Below are positions 12,711 through 20,771 of a stretch of 64,000 nt of DNA, piece after piece. Every line of letters begins with the position of its first letter. Position 1 is the first letter of the stretch. A model generated the notes under the pieces. The model did no database searches and was not told the origin of the DNA. It saw only the letters and a list, made by a program, of their open reading frames with translations. Origin of the DNA: Candidatus Methylobacter oryzae (GTDB lineage Bacteria; Pseudomonadota; Gammaproteobacteria; Methylococcales; Methylomonadaceae); the NCBI RefSeq assembly GCF_003994235.2, contig NZ_RYFG02000121.1, positions 124,001 through 188,000 on the forward strand. The letters are read 5' to 3'. The position numbers and the translations under genes were made by a program.

Positions 12711-13536
12711 TTTACCGTTTGCCCAGGCCGGCGGCCCTCCCTCCAAACTGGTGGTGGGATTGCTTCCGGGCGAGTCGGCGCCGACGGTCATGCGTCTCAA
12801 CGAGCCTTTGCGCGCTTATCTGGAAAAACAGTTGGGCATGCCGGTCGAGCTGGTGGTGGGCGCCAATTACGCCGCGACCGGCGAAGCCTTGCGTTTCGGC
12901 CGCATCGACATTGCGTATTTAGGCCCGGTCACCTATATCCTGCAAGCCAAACGCGCCAAACTGGAGCCTTTTGCAAGGCCTTCCCACGACGCGGTGGGGC
13001 CTACCTTCCAGGCCGTGATCATCGTTCCGGCCGACAGTCGGGCCAACAGTCTGGCGGATTTGAAAAACCGGGACATTGCTTTCGGCGACCCGGCTTCGAC
13101 TTCGGGCACCTGGGTGCCGCGCTATATGCTCGCCGAAGCCGGGCTGGTCTCCGGCCGCGATTATGAGCTGCGCGTGCTCGGCGCGCACGATGCCGTGGCC
13201 TTGGCCGTTGCTGGCCATAAGGTCGCCGCCGGCGGTTTGTCGATGCCGATATTCCGGCGTTTGCTCGATGAAGGCAAGATAAAGGCCGGCAGCGTCCGCG
13301 TCCTGGCCGAGTCGCCGCCGATTCCGGAATACATGTGGACTTTTCGTCAGGGCCTGGAGCCGGCCGTCAAGGAAAAAATCCGCCGGGCTTTCATCAATAT
13401 CGATGATCCAGATGCGCTTAAGGTGTTTCGGGCCCGGTCGTTTATTGCTGCCGAAGACTCCGACGTTGACTTGGTCCGGCACTGGATAGACGTGATTAGC
13501 CGCGAACGCCCCGATGCGCTCGACATCGTGCGATGA
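12661..13536 (+). CDS. Phosphonate-family periplasmic binding protein, candidate vanadate binder
   Basis: A 291-residue PhnD-type binding protein with a signal peptide (hydrophobic LCLLIAVSSLPFAQA). The lobes contain the family landmarks VVGLLPGES, the GRIDIAYLGPVTY segment and the oxyanion-binding FGDPASTSGTWVPR loop (Ser-Thr-Ser-Gly). That loop grips phosphonates and phosphite in relatives and could hold vanadate. I start it at 12661, directly after CAGGAG, rather than at an in-frame ATG at 12640. It overlaps the ATPase gene and shares ATGA with the permease gene, so all three are one unit. Confidence 0.9.
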   Translation: MLSSMLKRLCLLIAVSSLPFAQAGGPPSKLVVGLLPGESAPTVMRLNEPLRAYLEKQLGMPVELVVGANYAATGEALRFGRIDIAYLGPVTYILQAKRAKLEPFARPSHDAVGPTFQAVIIVPADSRANSLADLKNRDIAFGDPASTSGTWVPRYMLAEAGLVSGRDYELRVLGAHDAVALAVAGHKVAAGGLSMPIFRRLLDEGKIKAGSVRVLAESPPIPEYMWTFRQGLEPAVKEKIRRAFINIDDPDALKVFRARSFIAAEDSDVDLVRHWIDVISRERPDALDIVR

Positions 13537-14387
13537 GCATCGGCGGCGCTTTCGTGGACGCAAGCCGGGCACGGCAAACCCGCCCGGACCTGACGGCGGT
13601 GGTTGCGTTGGCTCGGCGTCGGGCCTGGCGGCCGGCGGCGGTCTTCGTGGTCTGTTTCGCCATCGTCGCAACGGCGTTTGTTTATGCCGGCGCGCTCGAT
13701 CCGCAACGTTATGCCGATGCGCTGCCGACCCTGATGACGCTGGCCGGCGATGCTTTCCCGCCCGATTTCAGCCGTTGGCAAAAATGGGGCAAGCCGTTGC
13801 TGGACACCCTCGCGATGAGCGTGGTCGGCACGGTGCTCGGCGCGCTGGCGGCGATACCGCTGGGCGCGTTGGCCGCTCGCGGTACCGGTCCCGTTGTCCT
13901 GCGCGGGCTGGTACTACTGTTTCTGAATATTTTGCGCTCCATACCCGGTTTGGTTTGGGGCATTATTTTCGTCGCCGCGGTCGGATTCGGCCCTTTGCCC
14001 GGCATTTTTGCGCTGGCTTGCCATTCCACCGGCATGATAGGCAAATTCTGCGCCGAGCTGCTCGAACATGTGGACCCGGCTCCGGGCGCGGCGTTGCGCA
14101 GTCAGGGCGTCTCCGAAATCGGCGTGTTGCGTTTCAGCGTCTGGCCGCAGCTTTTGCCGCGGCTGGTCGATGTTACTTTGTATCGCTGGGAGCACAATGT
14201 CCGCGCCGCGACGACGCTAGGCGTAGTCGGCGCCGGCGGTTTGGGCCTTGAAATCGTTACCGCGTTTCATCTGTTCGAGTATCGGGAAGCGCTGGCCTTG
14301 ATCATCGTTTTATTGGTTTTGGTGACCTTGATCAACCTGGTCGGGGCTCGTATTCGCGCTCATTTGCTTGGCGCTCTGTCGGCCTAG
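13533..14387 (+). CDS. Phosphonate-family ABC importer permease
   Basis: A 284-residue inner-membrane protein of the PhnE type with about six transmembrane segments. The conserved cytoplasmic loop that docks the ATPase is seen in GAALRSQGVSEIG. The N-terminal 30 residues are hydrophilic and basic, as in PhnE proteins. It overlaps the binding-protein gene by four bases. Only one permease is encoded, so a homodimer is expected. Confidence 0.9.
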   Translation: MSIGGAFVDASRARQTRPDLTAVVALARRRAWRPAAVFVVCFAIVATAFVYAGALDPQRYADALPTLMTLAGDAFPPDFSRWQKWGKPLLDTLAMSVVGTVLGALAAIPLGALAARGTGPVVLRGLVLLFLNILRSIPGLVWGIIFVAAVGFGPLPGIFALACHSTGMIGKFCAELLEHVDPAPGAALRSQGVSEIGVLRFSVWPQLLPRLVDVTLYRWEHNVRAATTLGVVGAGGLGLEIVTAFHLFEYREALALIIVLLVLVTLINLVGARIRAHLLGALSA

Positions 14388-14430
14388 CGCAAGTGTTTTT
14401 TATTCATATTTTCTTAAGGAGTTGTACGTC

Positions 14431-14628
14431 ATGTCTGTAGAATCCGCCATCGCTTATATCAAGAGAATGCGCAGTGACGAGGTGTTTCGCAGCACCGTCA
14501 ATGCTTGCGAAGATGAGCAAGCCAATTGGTCATATCTCAAGGAACAGGGTTTCGAGTTTTCCAGGCAGGAATTTCTTCAGGCAAGGGACGCCATCTACGC
14601 TGAATATGGGATTACGCCGGAGTTTTGA
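14431..14628 (+). CDS. Nif11-domain small protein
   Basis: A 65-residue protein with the Nif11 pattern: SVESAIAYIKRMRSDEVFRS, a middle acidic helix and a C-terminal helix with FEFSRQEFLQARD. Such proteins are common in nitrogen-fixation loci with unknown function; the same domain serves as a leader peptide in some peptide natural products. Here there is no double-Gly cleavage site with a core peptide and no modification enzyme nearby, so I read it as the stand-alone nitrogenase-associated form. A strong AAGGAG lies upstream. It is 43 bases after the transporter permease. Confidence 0.88.
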   Translation: MSVESAIAYIKRMRSDEVFRSTVNACEDEQANWSYLKEQGFEFSRQEFLQARDAIYAEYGITPEF

Positions 14629-14796
14629 TATTCTTATCTTGACGACTGATTAGCAAGCCGGTTGAACGAGTATTGCGTTATATATACCGGGCGACCGGAT
14701 TTTCGGTTATGTCTGACACTACATGTGGATTGCCTGAAAATCGAAAATATCGCTGGAGTATATATTTCAACTTACTAAAGAAGGACGTCGTTGTTT

Positions 14797-16413
14797 ATGG
14801 TTCAGAGCAAGGTTGTATTAAAGTCTAAACGAGATCCGTCTTGTCAACGCCAGCAAGCCGGGATGTTGTCTGAATATTCGCGCCGGTTTGACCGAAGCCG
14901 GCTTATTGAACAAGAACTGGAAACGCTGTATCAAATCAGCATGGTGCTGAACAGTCCTCTAAGCTTGCGTGACAAACTCCAAAGCGTGTTGGACATACTT
15001 CACAATTTGGCCGGAATGAGTTCCGGTTTAATGGCTTTGCGGGACCGGGAAACCGACATATTAGAAATTCGCGCACTGCGCCGGCATAAGGGACGAGTAG
15101 CAATGAACGCAGTGAGTTATCGGCCGGGTGACGGATTGGTAGAAACCGTTATGGATATCGGCACTACCATCGTGCTCGAACGTATCACCGACGAGCCGCG
15201 ATTCTCGGGCAAACTGGACTTTTACGACGTAGCCCTACCGTTTATTGGCGTACCGATCCGGGTCGGCGACGATGCAATTGTCGGCGTGTTGACCGCGCAA
15301 CCGGCGAACTGTCATGAGCTGAGCGAGCGAGCGCGTTTTATGGAGATGGTCGCCAACCTCATCGCCGAAAGTGCGGCAATGTTGCGGGCCGTGGAACAAA
15401 AAACCAGGAAACTAAGTGAAGAACGGGATAGGCTGGAACAATGCCTGCATCAAGGTTACGGTTTTGAGCACATCACCGGCCATAGCCCGGTGATGCTAAA
15501 AGTTTTTGAACAGGTCAGACAGGTTGCCAAATGGAATACTACGGTGCTGATCCGCGGCGAATCGGGCACCGGTAAAGAGCTTATCGCCAATGCCATTCAC
15601 CACAACTCCGCTTGTGCCGATGGGCCGTTCATCAAACTGAATTGCCCGGCTTTGGCCGACAATTTGCTGGAGTCCGAACTATTCGGTCATGAAAAAGGTG
15701 CATTCTCGGGAGCATTAAGCCAACATAAGGGCCGATTCGAATTGGGTAACCACGGCACGATTTTTCTCGACGAAATCGGCGAGATTTCTCTCGATTTCCA
15801 AACCAAGCTATTGCGCGTGTTGCAAGAAGGCGAGTTCGACCGGGTCGGCAGCAGCCAGACCGTGAAAGTACAAGTACGCATTATTGCCGCGACCAACCGC
15901 AATTTGGAACAGGCTGTGCAACGGGGCGAATTCCGGGAGGATTTGTATTATCGCCTTAACGTTATGCCTATCGACATGCCTTCGCTACGCGAGCGCTTGG
16001 AGGATATACCGGAACTGGCGAAGGTCTTTCTGCTCCGTATTTCAGAGCGGCAAGGAGGACGCAGTCTGGAAATTAAGGACAGCGCGATCCGTTTGCTGAT
16101 GCGCCATGATTGGCCCGGCAATGTGCGGGAATTGGAAAATACGCTGGAACGGGCCAGCATTATGAGCCATGACGGTGTCATCAATCGCGAGACCATCGCA
16201 AGAACCGGCTTAAAAGAAAATTTTCGTCTTGTTCCGTTCTCCGCCGCCAAAACGGAGCTTGACGCGGAAGAAATGGATGAGCGGGAACGCGTCATAGCAG
16301 CTTTGGAACAAGCCGGATGGGTGCAGGCCAAAGCCGCCCGATTGCTCAACATGACGCCGAGAAAAATTGCTTATCGGGTCAGGACGTTGAATATCCAGAT
16401 GAAACATATTTAA
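14797..16413 (+). CDS. NifA-like sigma-54 activator
   Basis: A 538-residue enhancer-binding protein. The N-terminal GAF domain (about 45-205) is followed by an AAA+ domain with Walker A GESGTGKE, Walker B GTIFLDEIGE and a C-terminal Fis-type helix-turn-helix (GWVQAKAARLLNMTPRKIAY). The sigma-54 contact loop reads GAFSGA rather than the usual GAFTGA. It lacks both the Cys cluster of oxygen-sensitive NifA and the N-terminal Cys motif seen in the VnfA at 26379-27947. The helix-turn-helix is NifA-like, so it may activate nif genes elsewhere. Its target in this window is unclear, as I find no TGT-N10-ACA site near a promoter here. The stop codon abuts the double-hairpin repeat. Confidence 0.88.
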   Translation: MVQSKVVLKSKRDPSCQRQQAGMLSEYSRRFDRSRLIEQELETLYQISMVLNSPLSLRDKLQSVLDILHNLAGMSSGLMALRDRETDILEIRALRRHKGRVAMNAVSYRPGDGLVETVMDIGTTIVLERITDEPRFSGKLDFYDVALPFIGVPIRVGDDAIVGVLTAQPANCHELSERARFMEMVANLIAESAAMLRAVEQKTRKLSEERDRLEQCLHQGYGFEHITGHSPVMLKVFEQVRQVAKWNTTVLIRGESGTGKELIANAIHHNSACADGPFIKLNCPALADNLLESELFGHEKGAFSGALSQHKGRFELGNHGTIFLDEIGEISLDFQTKLLRVLQEGEFDRVGSSQTVKVQVRIIAATNRNLEQAVQRGEFREDLYYRLNVMPIDMPSLRERLEDIPELAKVFLLRISERQGGRSLEIKDSAIRLLMRHDWPGNVRELENTLERASIMSHDGVINRETIARTGLKENFRLVPFSAAKTELDAEEMDERERVIAALEQAGWVQAKAARLLNMTPRKIAYRVRTLNIQMKHI

Positions 16414-16467
16414 AGCTGAGTTGAGCAGCTGGTCTGCTCATACGAAACTTATGCCCTTTGGGTATAA
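16412..16467 (+). repeat. Double-hairpin repeat, copy 2
   Basis: The element starts at the TAA stop of the NifA-like gene and lies between two convergent genes (the activator and modE). Stem-loops TTGAGCAG..CTGCTCA and TTATgCCC..GGGTATAA are intact. In this position it probably serves as a bidirectional terminator. Confidence 0.8.
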
Positions 16468-16537
16468 GATCAATATATCCGGAACACCTGCCCGTCCTAT
16501 CTATCGCCTGCAATAGCCACCATGGCTTAGTTTGTTT

Positions 16538-17413
16538 TTATTGCCCACAGCAACAACGAAGCTTGTTTACTGATTTTTTGGCCGTCTGTGCCGGTTGAGA
16601 TAACGCGCCCAATATCACAGCGTTATTTTCGAAAACGGCGTAAACCGGTATTCCGTGGGTGAGTCCCAATAATTCCGTATTACGTCCGGAGATTGTGGCG
16701 GTAAGGCTATCGCCGCTGGCCAGTTGAACAGCAACCACCGAATCTTCGTTGTTGCGACGGACAAGAACCACTGTGCCGAGCAGGTTGTTATGCGTTGATG
16801 GAAAATTATTGTCCGTCTCGGCGACGATAAGAATTTCCGTGGCATTGATCAGCAACAGCACATCGCTGCCGATGCCGAGTTCAAGTTGCTTAAACTCCGG
16901 CCGGCTGAGCGATGCAATAATCTGTTCGCCGCCTTTCAATTCGACAGACACCTCGATATTAGAACTCCATGCTTGAATGGCGGCAATTGTGCCTAATAGC
17001 TGATTGGTGGAGCTTGTTTTGATTGTTAGCGGTTCCAGAAGACGCATGATATCGGGATCGTTCACCAAGCTTCGGTTAAGTTGCTGCAAAAATTGCTTGT
17101 GCTGTAACTCCAGACGGGTAAATAACAGCAACAGCGATCGGCCGGTGACGCTCAGGCGAGTACCGCCTCCCTTGCTGCCGCCGATTGCGGTGATAATTAA
17201 AACCTTGGGGGCAATATTATTGGCGCGCGCTATCATCTGCCAAGCGCCTTTATAGCTCAAACCTAGCTGCTTGGCAGCCAGAGTGATGGAACCGGTTTGA
17301 TCTATCGCCCTTAATAAGCTAATTATCTGGTTGTCCAAGGTGTTGACCAGGCGCAATTCGCCTTCGACCCAATTCTGGTTTATGAGGCGGTTCTTTTTTG
17401 GGCTGCATGTCAT
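16538..17413 (-). CDS. modE: ModE-family molybdate-responsive regulator
   Basis: A 291-residue regulator. The N-terminal winged helix matches ModE (QTGSITLAAKQLGLSYKGAWQM, then GGSKGGGTRLS), and two molbindin domains follow (about 140-205 and 215-280; motifs SSTNQLLGTI and STHNNLLGTV). It should bind molybdate or tungstate and repress or activate through ModE palindromes. Oddities are a C-terminal tail ending in three consecutive cysteines (LRCCCGQ), not usual for ModE, and a sequence clearly divergent from the second ModE at 44792-45613. The start at 17413 is my choice; the frame is open to 17527. It lies inside the vnf region, so it may tune vanadium genes. Confidence 0.9.
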   Translation of the reverse strand: MTCSPKKNRLINQNWVEGELRLVNTLDNQIISLLRAIDQTGSITLAAKQLGLSYKGAWQMIARANNIAPKVLIITAIGGSKGGGTRLSVTGRSLLLLFTRLELQHKQFLQQLNRSLVNDPDIMRLLEPLTIKTSSTNQLLGTIAAIQAWSSNIEVSVELKGGEQIIASLSRPEFKQLELGIGSDVLLLINATEILIVAETDNNFPSTHNNLLGTVVLVRRNNEDSVVAVQLASGDSLTATISGRNTELLGLTHGIPVYAVFENNAVILGALSQPAQTAKKSVNKLRCCCGQ

Positions 17414-17528
17414 CTTTAAAATAGCCTTAGGTAGGGAGGCGCTGATTTTTGTGTTCACGTGAAATTTTACCGGGACATAGGATTTGGTTAAAAATAACTT
17501 CTCGAAATCACTATTTTCGGTCGTCAAG

Positions 17529-17650
17529 CCGTTCGTACTGAGCTTGTTGAAGCATGACCGGCTTGACGCAGTGGAACGAAATTTTACCGCCCACCCTTCG
17601 ACAAGGCCTTTAGTCCTGAGCGTAGTCGAAGGATCAGCACGAACGGAAAA
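17529..17650. repeat. CCTTCGACAAGG-type inverted repeats
   Basis: Imperfect copies of the common CCGTTCGTNCTGAGCNTGTTGAAG element lie at 17529-17552 and about 17594-17650 in inverted arrangement. Related copies occur at about 20365-20412 and 34297-34362. They fill most of the stretch between modE and the TonB receptor (17414-17738), where no other feature is visible. Confidence 0.65.
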
Positions 17651-17738
17651 ATTTCGTCCAATCTATATAGGGAAGTTATTACGGGCTATATCCATAGAGG
17701 TTGAGATTCCGGCTTCCGGGCGTTATGTTCGCGGCACA

Positions 17739-19985
17739 TCAAAACTCATATTTAAACCCGGCCTGCACCAGACGCGGCATACCGGGTTGAATACCGCGCA
17801 CCCGGTCGACGATGTAGGTGTTATCCAGCATGTTTTTCATCGATACGAGTAACGTCAAATTCTTGCGTACCTTGTAAGAACCGGCGAAGTTGACCACCAC
17901 GTAGTCATTGATTTTGCCGAACTGGCCGGATTTGATCAACGCATCGCGCTGAGCGGTCGTGCCGACATCGAACGGCAGGTCGCTGGCGCTATTCAGGTTC
18001 ATGAAATCGGCGAACTGCTCGCCGACGAACACCGCTTCCAGATGTGCGTCGAAGCCGTTAGCATGCGAATAACCCAAGGTCGCGGTTAACAGGTTTTCCG
18101 GTGCGTACGGCGCCCGTTTGCCGGCAGCCGAGCCGAATACGTTGCCACTGGGGCAGAATTTAGTGAACGTGGCGTTGACATTGGAGCCGGTGGCTTGACC
18201 GCTGTCCGGCAAGCAATGAAACGGCGATGTGGTTTCGGCGGTCGGCAGCCAAGTGTAGGCGACTTGCGCATAAGGGTTATGCGTCCAGTTGAACACATCC
18301 CCGAGGTCGGCCCGCGCCATTAACTCGATACCTTCATACAAGGCCTGACCCTGCGCCACCGGCGTGTCGACGCCGCCGACCGTACCCAATGCCGTCAGCG
18401 TATCGAAATTGTTGTGGAAATAGGTCAGATCGGTTTTGATGCCGCGCACGGGTCTGGCCCGGACGCCGAACTCGGCGTTCCAACTGATTTCCGGGCCGAT
18501 GTCGACCGAACCGCCGGTGGTATTGTTGACGCTGTCCTCGACCCGCGGCGGCGCGAAGCCGCGATGGATGCCGAAAAACAGCGTGGCTTTGTCGATAGGG
18601 CTGTAAGTCATCGCTAATGACGGCAGGATTTCGGTCATGCCGTTGTTGCCCGCCACACCCGTTCGCAAGTCCAGACGTTGGTAGCTGACCGATTCAATTC
18701 GGACGCCCGGTGTAAAGGTCCAGTCGCTCCAGATGAATTGGTTTTGAAAAAAGCCGGAGTAGGCATCGGCAAAGCGCTCGTTGTTTTCCAACATCGTGCC
18801 GCTACGCGCGGTTGGCGAGTTGCCCTGTATTTGCTGCCGGTATTGCTTCTCGAAATGAGCGCGAAAACCGGTGTCGAGACGACTTTCAATACCGAACAAG
18901 TCATGTTTGGCATGCAGCGTTGGCGCGATGCCCCAGGTCTCGTAATTACGGTTGCGGCCGATGTCATAGTTGCAGGTATCCATATCGACCGGTATGCCGT
19001 TTTCCCGATTTTGCACGTAAGCTGTGCCGCATTGGTTTTCGCTCGGAAACTGATTCTGCTGCCGCCACCAATTGCGTTCGAAAGCCGACCAGTAGAAACT
19101 GGTTTCCAGCGTCACGTCGCTGTTGAAACTGTGTTCATAGGTCGCCGAGGTGGACCAACGGTCGTTGATGAAACTGGCGTTCTTGTCGGGGTTGTACCTC
19201 GCGCCCAGTTTGCGGTATTCGGCGTCGGTCATGCCGAAGGTCGCGCCTTTTTCATCTTGATGAAAGAAATCTCCGCGTAGCGTCAAGCGGTTGCGGGCGT
19301 CGATGTCGATAATGCTTTTCAGATTGGCGTCGTCAACGGCGGCGAAGGTATTGTCGCGGGCTTCCGTGCCTTCCTTGTGGATGAAATCGGCCACTCCGCC
19401 GACCGCATACAGGCCCTGGACGTTTTTTACCATACCGCCGTAGCGGGCATGGCCGTTCAGATAATCGCGGTTGCCGCCGGTAAAGCTGACGAAGCTGCCG
19501 GGCGTGGCCGGCACTTTTGGCGTTAAATAATTGATCGCGCCGTTGATGGTCTGCGGGCCGAATTGAGTTAAATCGGCGCCTTTGTAGATTTCGATGCCGT
19601 CATAGCGTTCGATCGGCGGATGGTAATAAATGTCGTTATCTCCGTAGGGCGCGAAGTTGAACGGAATGCCGTCTTCCAGAAACAACACCTTGGTGGAACG
19701 GAACGGGTTCTGGCCGCGAAAAGCGATATTCGGCCGCAGACCGAAGCCTTCCTCGTCGCGCACGTAAACGCCCGGCACCTTGCGCAAGGCTTCGTTGACG
19801 GTAAACACTTGGTCGCGTTCCAGGGTTTGCTTGTCGATCACCGACGTGGAGCCGGAGAAGACTGCGGCTTTCTCGACATTTTCCTCGACTACGATTTCGG
19901 GCAGCTCTAGCGGTTCCGATGCCTGAATATCGCCTGTCGCTAAATCCACGAGTAAACACGATAGCAGTTGGTGCGAGGTCTTCAT
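17739..19985 (-). CDS. TonB-dependent outer-membrane receptor in the vnf locus
   Basis: A 748-residue receptor: a plug domain (about 40-150, with VFTVNEALRKVPGVYVRD and the IYKGADLTQFGPQTINGAINY motif) followed by a 22-strand barrel that ends in the aromatic C-terminus YEF. The overall type is FecA-like, for ferric-chelate uptake. The signal peptide is poorly hydrophobic for this class, so the N-terminus may be altered. It is the last gene of the leftward vnf group and follows a ferredoxin gene by 119 bases. Its place suggests uptake of an iron or vanadium chelate needed by the vanadium enzyme; catechol siderophores of Azotobacter also bind vanadate. AGGAG precedes the ATG. Confidence 0.9.
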   Translation of the reverse strand: MKTSHQLLSCLLVDLATGDIQASEPLELPEIVVEENVEKAAVFSGSTSVIDKQTLERDQVFTVNEALRKVPGVYVRDEEGFGLRPNIAFRGQNPFRSTKVLFLEDGIPFNFAPYGDNDIYYHPPIERYDGIEIYKGADLTQFGPQTINGAINYLTPKVPATPGSFVSFTGGNRDYLNGHARYGGMVKNVQGLYAVGGVADFIHKEGTEARDNTFAAVDDANLKSIIDIDARNRLTLRGDFFHQDEKGATFGMTDAEYRKLGARYNPDKNASFINDRWSTSATYEHSFNSDVTLETSFYWSAFERNWWRQQNQFPSENQCGTAYVQNRENGIPVDMDTCNYDIGRNRNYETWGIAPTLHAKHDLFGIESRLDTGFRAHFEKQYRQQIQGNSPTARSGTMLENNERFADAYSGFFQNQFIWSDWTFTPGVRIESVSYQRLDLRTGVAGNNGMTEILPSLAMTYSPIDKATLFFGIHRGFAPPRVEDSVNNTTGGSVDIGPEISWNAEFGVRARPVRGIKTDLTYFHNNFDTLTALGTVGGVDTPVAQGQALYEGIELMARADLGDVFNWTHNPYAQVAYTWLPTAETTSPFHCLPDSGQATGSNVNATFTKFCPSGNVFGSAAGKRAPYAPENLLTATLGYSHANGFDAHLEAVFVGEQFADFMNLNSASDLPFDVGTTAQRDALIKSGQFGKINDYVVVNFAGSYKVRKNLTLLVSMKNMLDNTYIVDRVRGIQPGMPRLVQAGFKYEF

Positions 19986-20104
19986 TTTAGTACTCCTAAC
20001 TTAACTGTTCAGCAGTTTGCCTATCCGATTTAAATCGTCGCTGGTATTGGCCAAAATATCTGGCGCCAGTCGGGTCTGGCTAATGCCTCTGGCGCGGCGG
20101 CAAT

Positions 20105-20305
20105 TTAGTCATACAAAGGCTGGATGCAATAGTCCGAGGGACATACGGAGATACAGTGCGGTTCGCCGGAATCATCCGCGCATTCAGTGCAGCTGCTAAC
20201 GTCGATCACGAAAACACCGTTCCGGTTGCTGATGGAGCCGGTAGGACAAACCGGTTCGCAGTCGCCGCAGCCTGTGCAGTCGTCGTTGTTAATGAACATA
20301 GACAT
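20105..20305 (-). CDS. 2[4Fe-4S] ferredoxin
   Basis: A 66-residue ferredoxin. The first motif is C-x2-C-x2-C-x3-CP (CTGCGDCEPVCP). The second has the longer loop C-x2-C-x8-C-x3-CP followed by an extra Cys, a form common in nitrogen-fixation ferredoxins. It probably donates electrons to the nitrogenase reductase or to cofactor assembly. In A. vinelandii a ferredoxin gene accompanies vnfH; here the ferredoxin is present but vnfH is not. It is separated from nfu by 185 bases of repeats, so its own promoter is possible. Confidence 0.93.
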   Translation of the reverse strand: MSMFINNDDCTGCGDCEPVCPTGSISNRNGVFVIDVSSCTECADDSGEPHCISVCPSDYCIQPLYD

Positions 20306-20364
20306 GTTGTTTACTCCTTAATTGAGATTTGGAATCATCCTAAATAGAGCCGTTGAGCTATTCA

Positions 20365-20412
20365 AAATTCCGTTCGCTCAGCGCTTGTCGAAGGGCACGG
20401 CACGAACGGCTT
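20365..20412. repeat. Inverted repeat between nfu and ferredoxin genes
   Basis: CCGTTCG..CGAACGG ends enclose CAGCGCTTGTCGAAGGGCACG, a member of the family at 17529-17650. A T-tract near 20428 could make it a terminator of the upstream vnf genes. Confidence 0.55.
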
Positions 20413-20490
20413 TTTCATTCGTGCCGACTACTTTTTTTAGGATAATAGGCCGATTGTTTGAGCGGCCGAAGCATTTACGCTGTATCGGGT

Positions 20491-20766
20491 TTAGTTCGCC
20501 GGTACGACGCGAACCGGTATGCCCAGCACTTCCACCAGTTTCCGCCGGACCCCGCCAAGGGTTTGCCCTGCCAGCGTGCAGGTGGTGCACGCGCCGCTGA
20601 GTTTTATAAAAACCCTAAGGCCCTCGATCTTGATCAGTTCAAGATCGCCGCCGTCTTGTTGTACGGCCGGTCTAAGGGTTTCGACGGTCGCGGCAACCAA
20701 GTCGTACGGAACCACGGTATTGTCGCTGCTGATGTTGTCCAAGATCGTTTCGGAATCGGAGGCCAT
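20491..20766 (-). CDS. NifU C-terminal-domain (Nfu) protein
   Basis: A 91-residue Nfu-type scaffold: VAATVETLRPAVQQDGGDLEL, then the cluster-binding CxxC in LSGACTTCTLAG. Two subunits bind a [4Fe-4S] cluster between them and pass it to target enzymes. In nitrogen-fixing bacteria such proteins help mature nitrogenase components; A. vinelandii has a VnfU in its vnf region. It starts six bases after the isomerase stop and lies in the vnfN-vnfX series. Confidence 0.92.
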   Translation of the reverse strand: MASDSETILDNISSDNTVVPYDLVAATVETLRPAVQQDGGDLELIKIEGLRVFIKLSGACTTCTLAGQTLGGVRRKLVEVLGIPVRVVPAN

Positions 20767-20771
20767 GAGTA

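Noticed and set aside
14369-14384. GG-N10-GC match before the Nif11 gene
   Set aside because: Only the GG and GC agree; the TTGC element is missing and it lies inside the permease gene.
14675-14690. CGTTATATATA half-site resembling a ModE box before the NifA-like gene
   Set aside because: No matching second half at eight bases distance.
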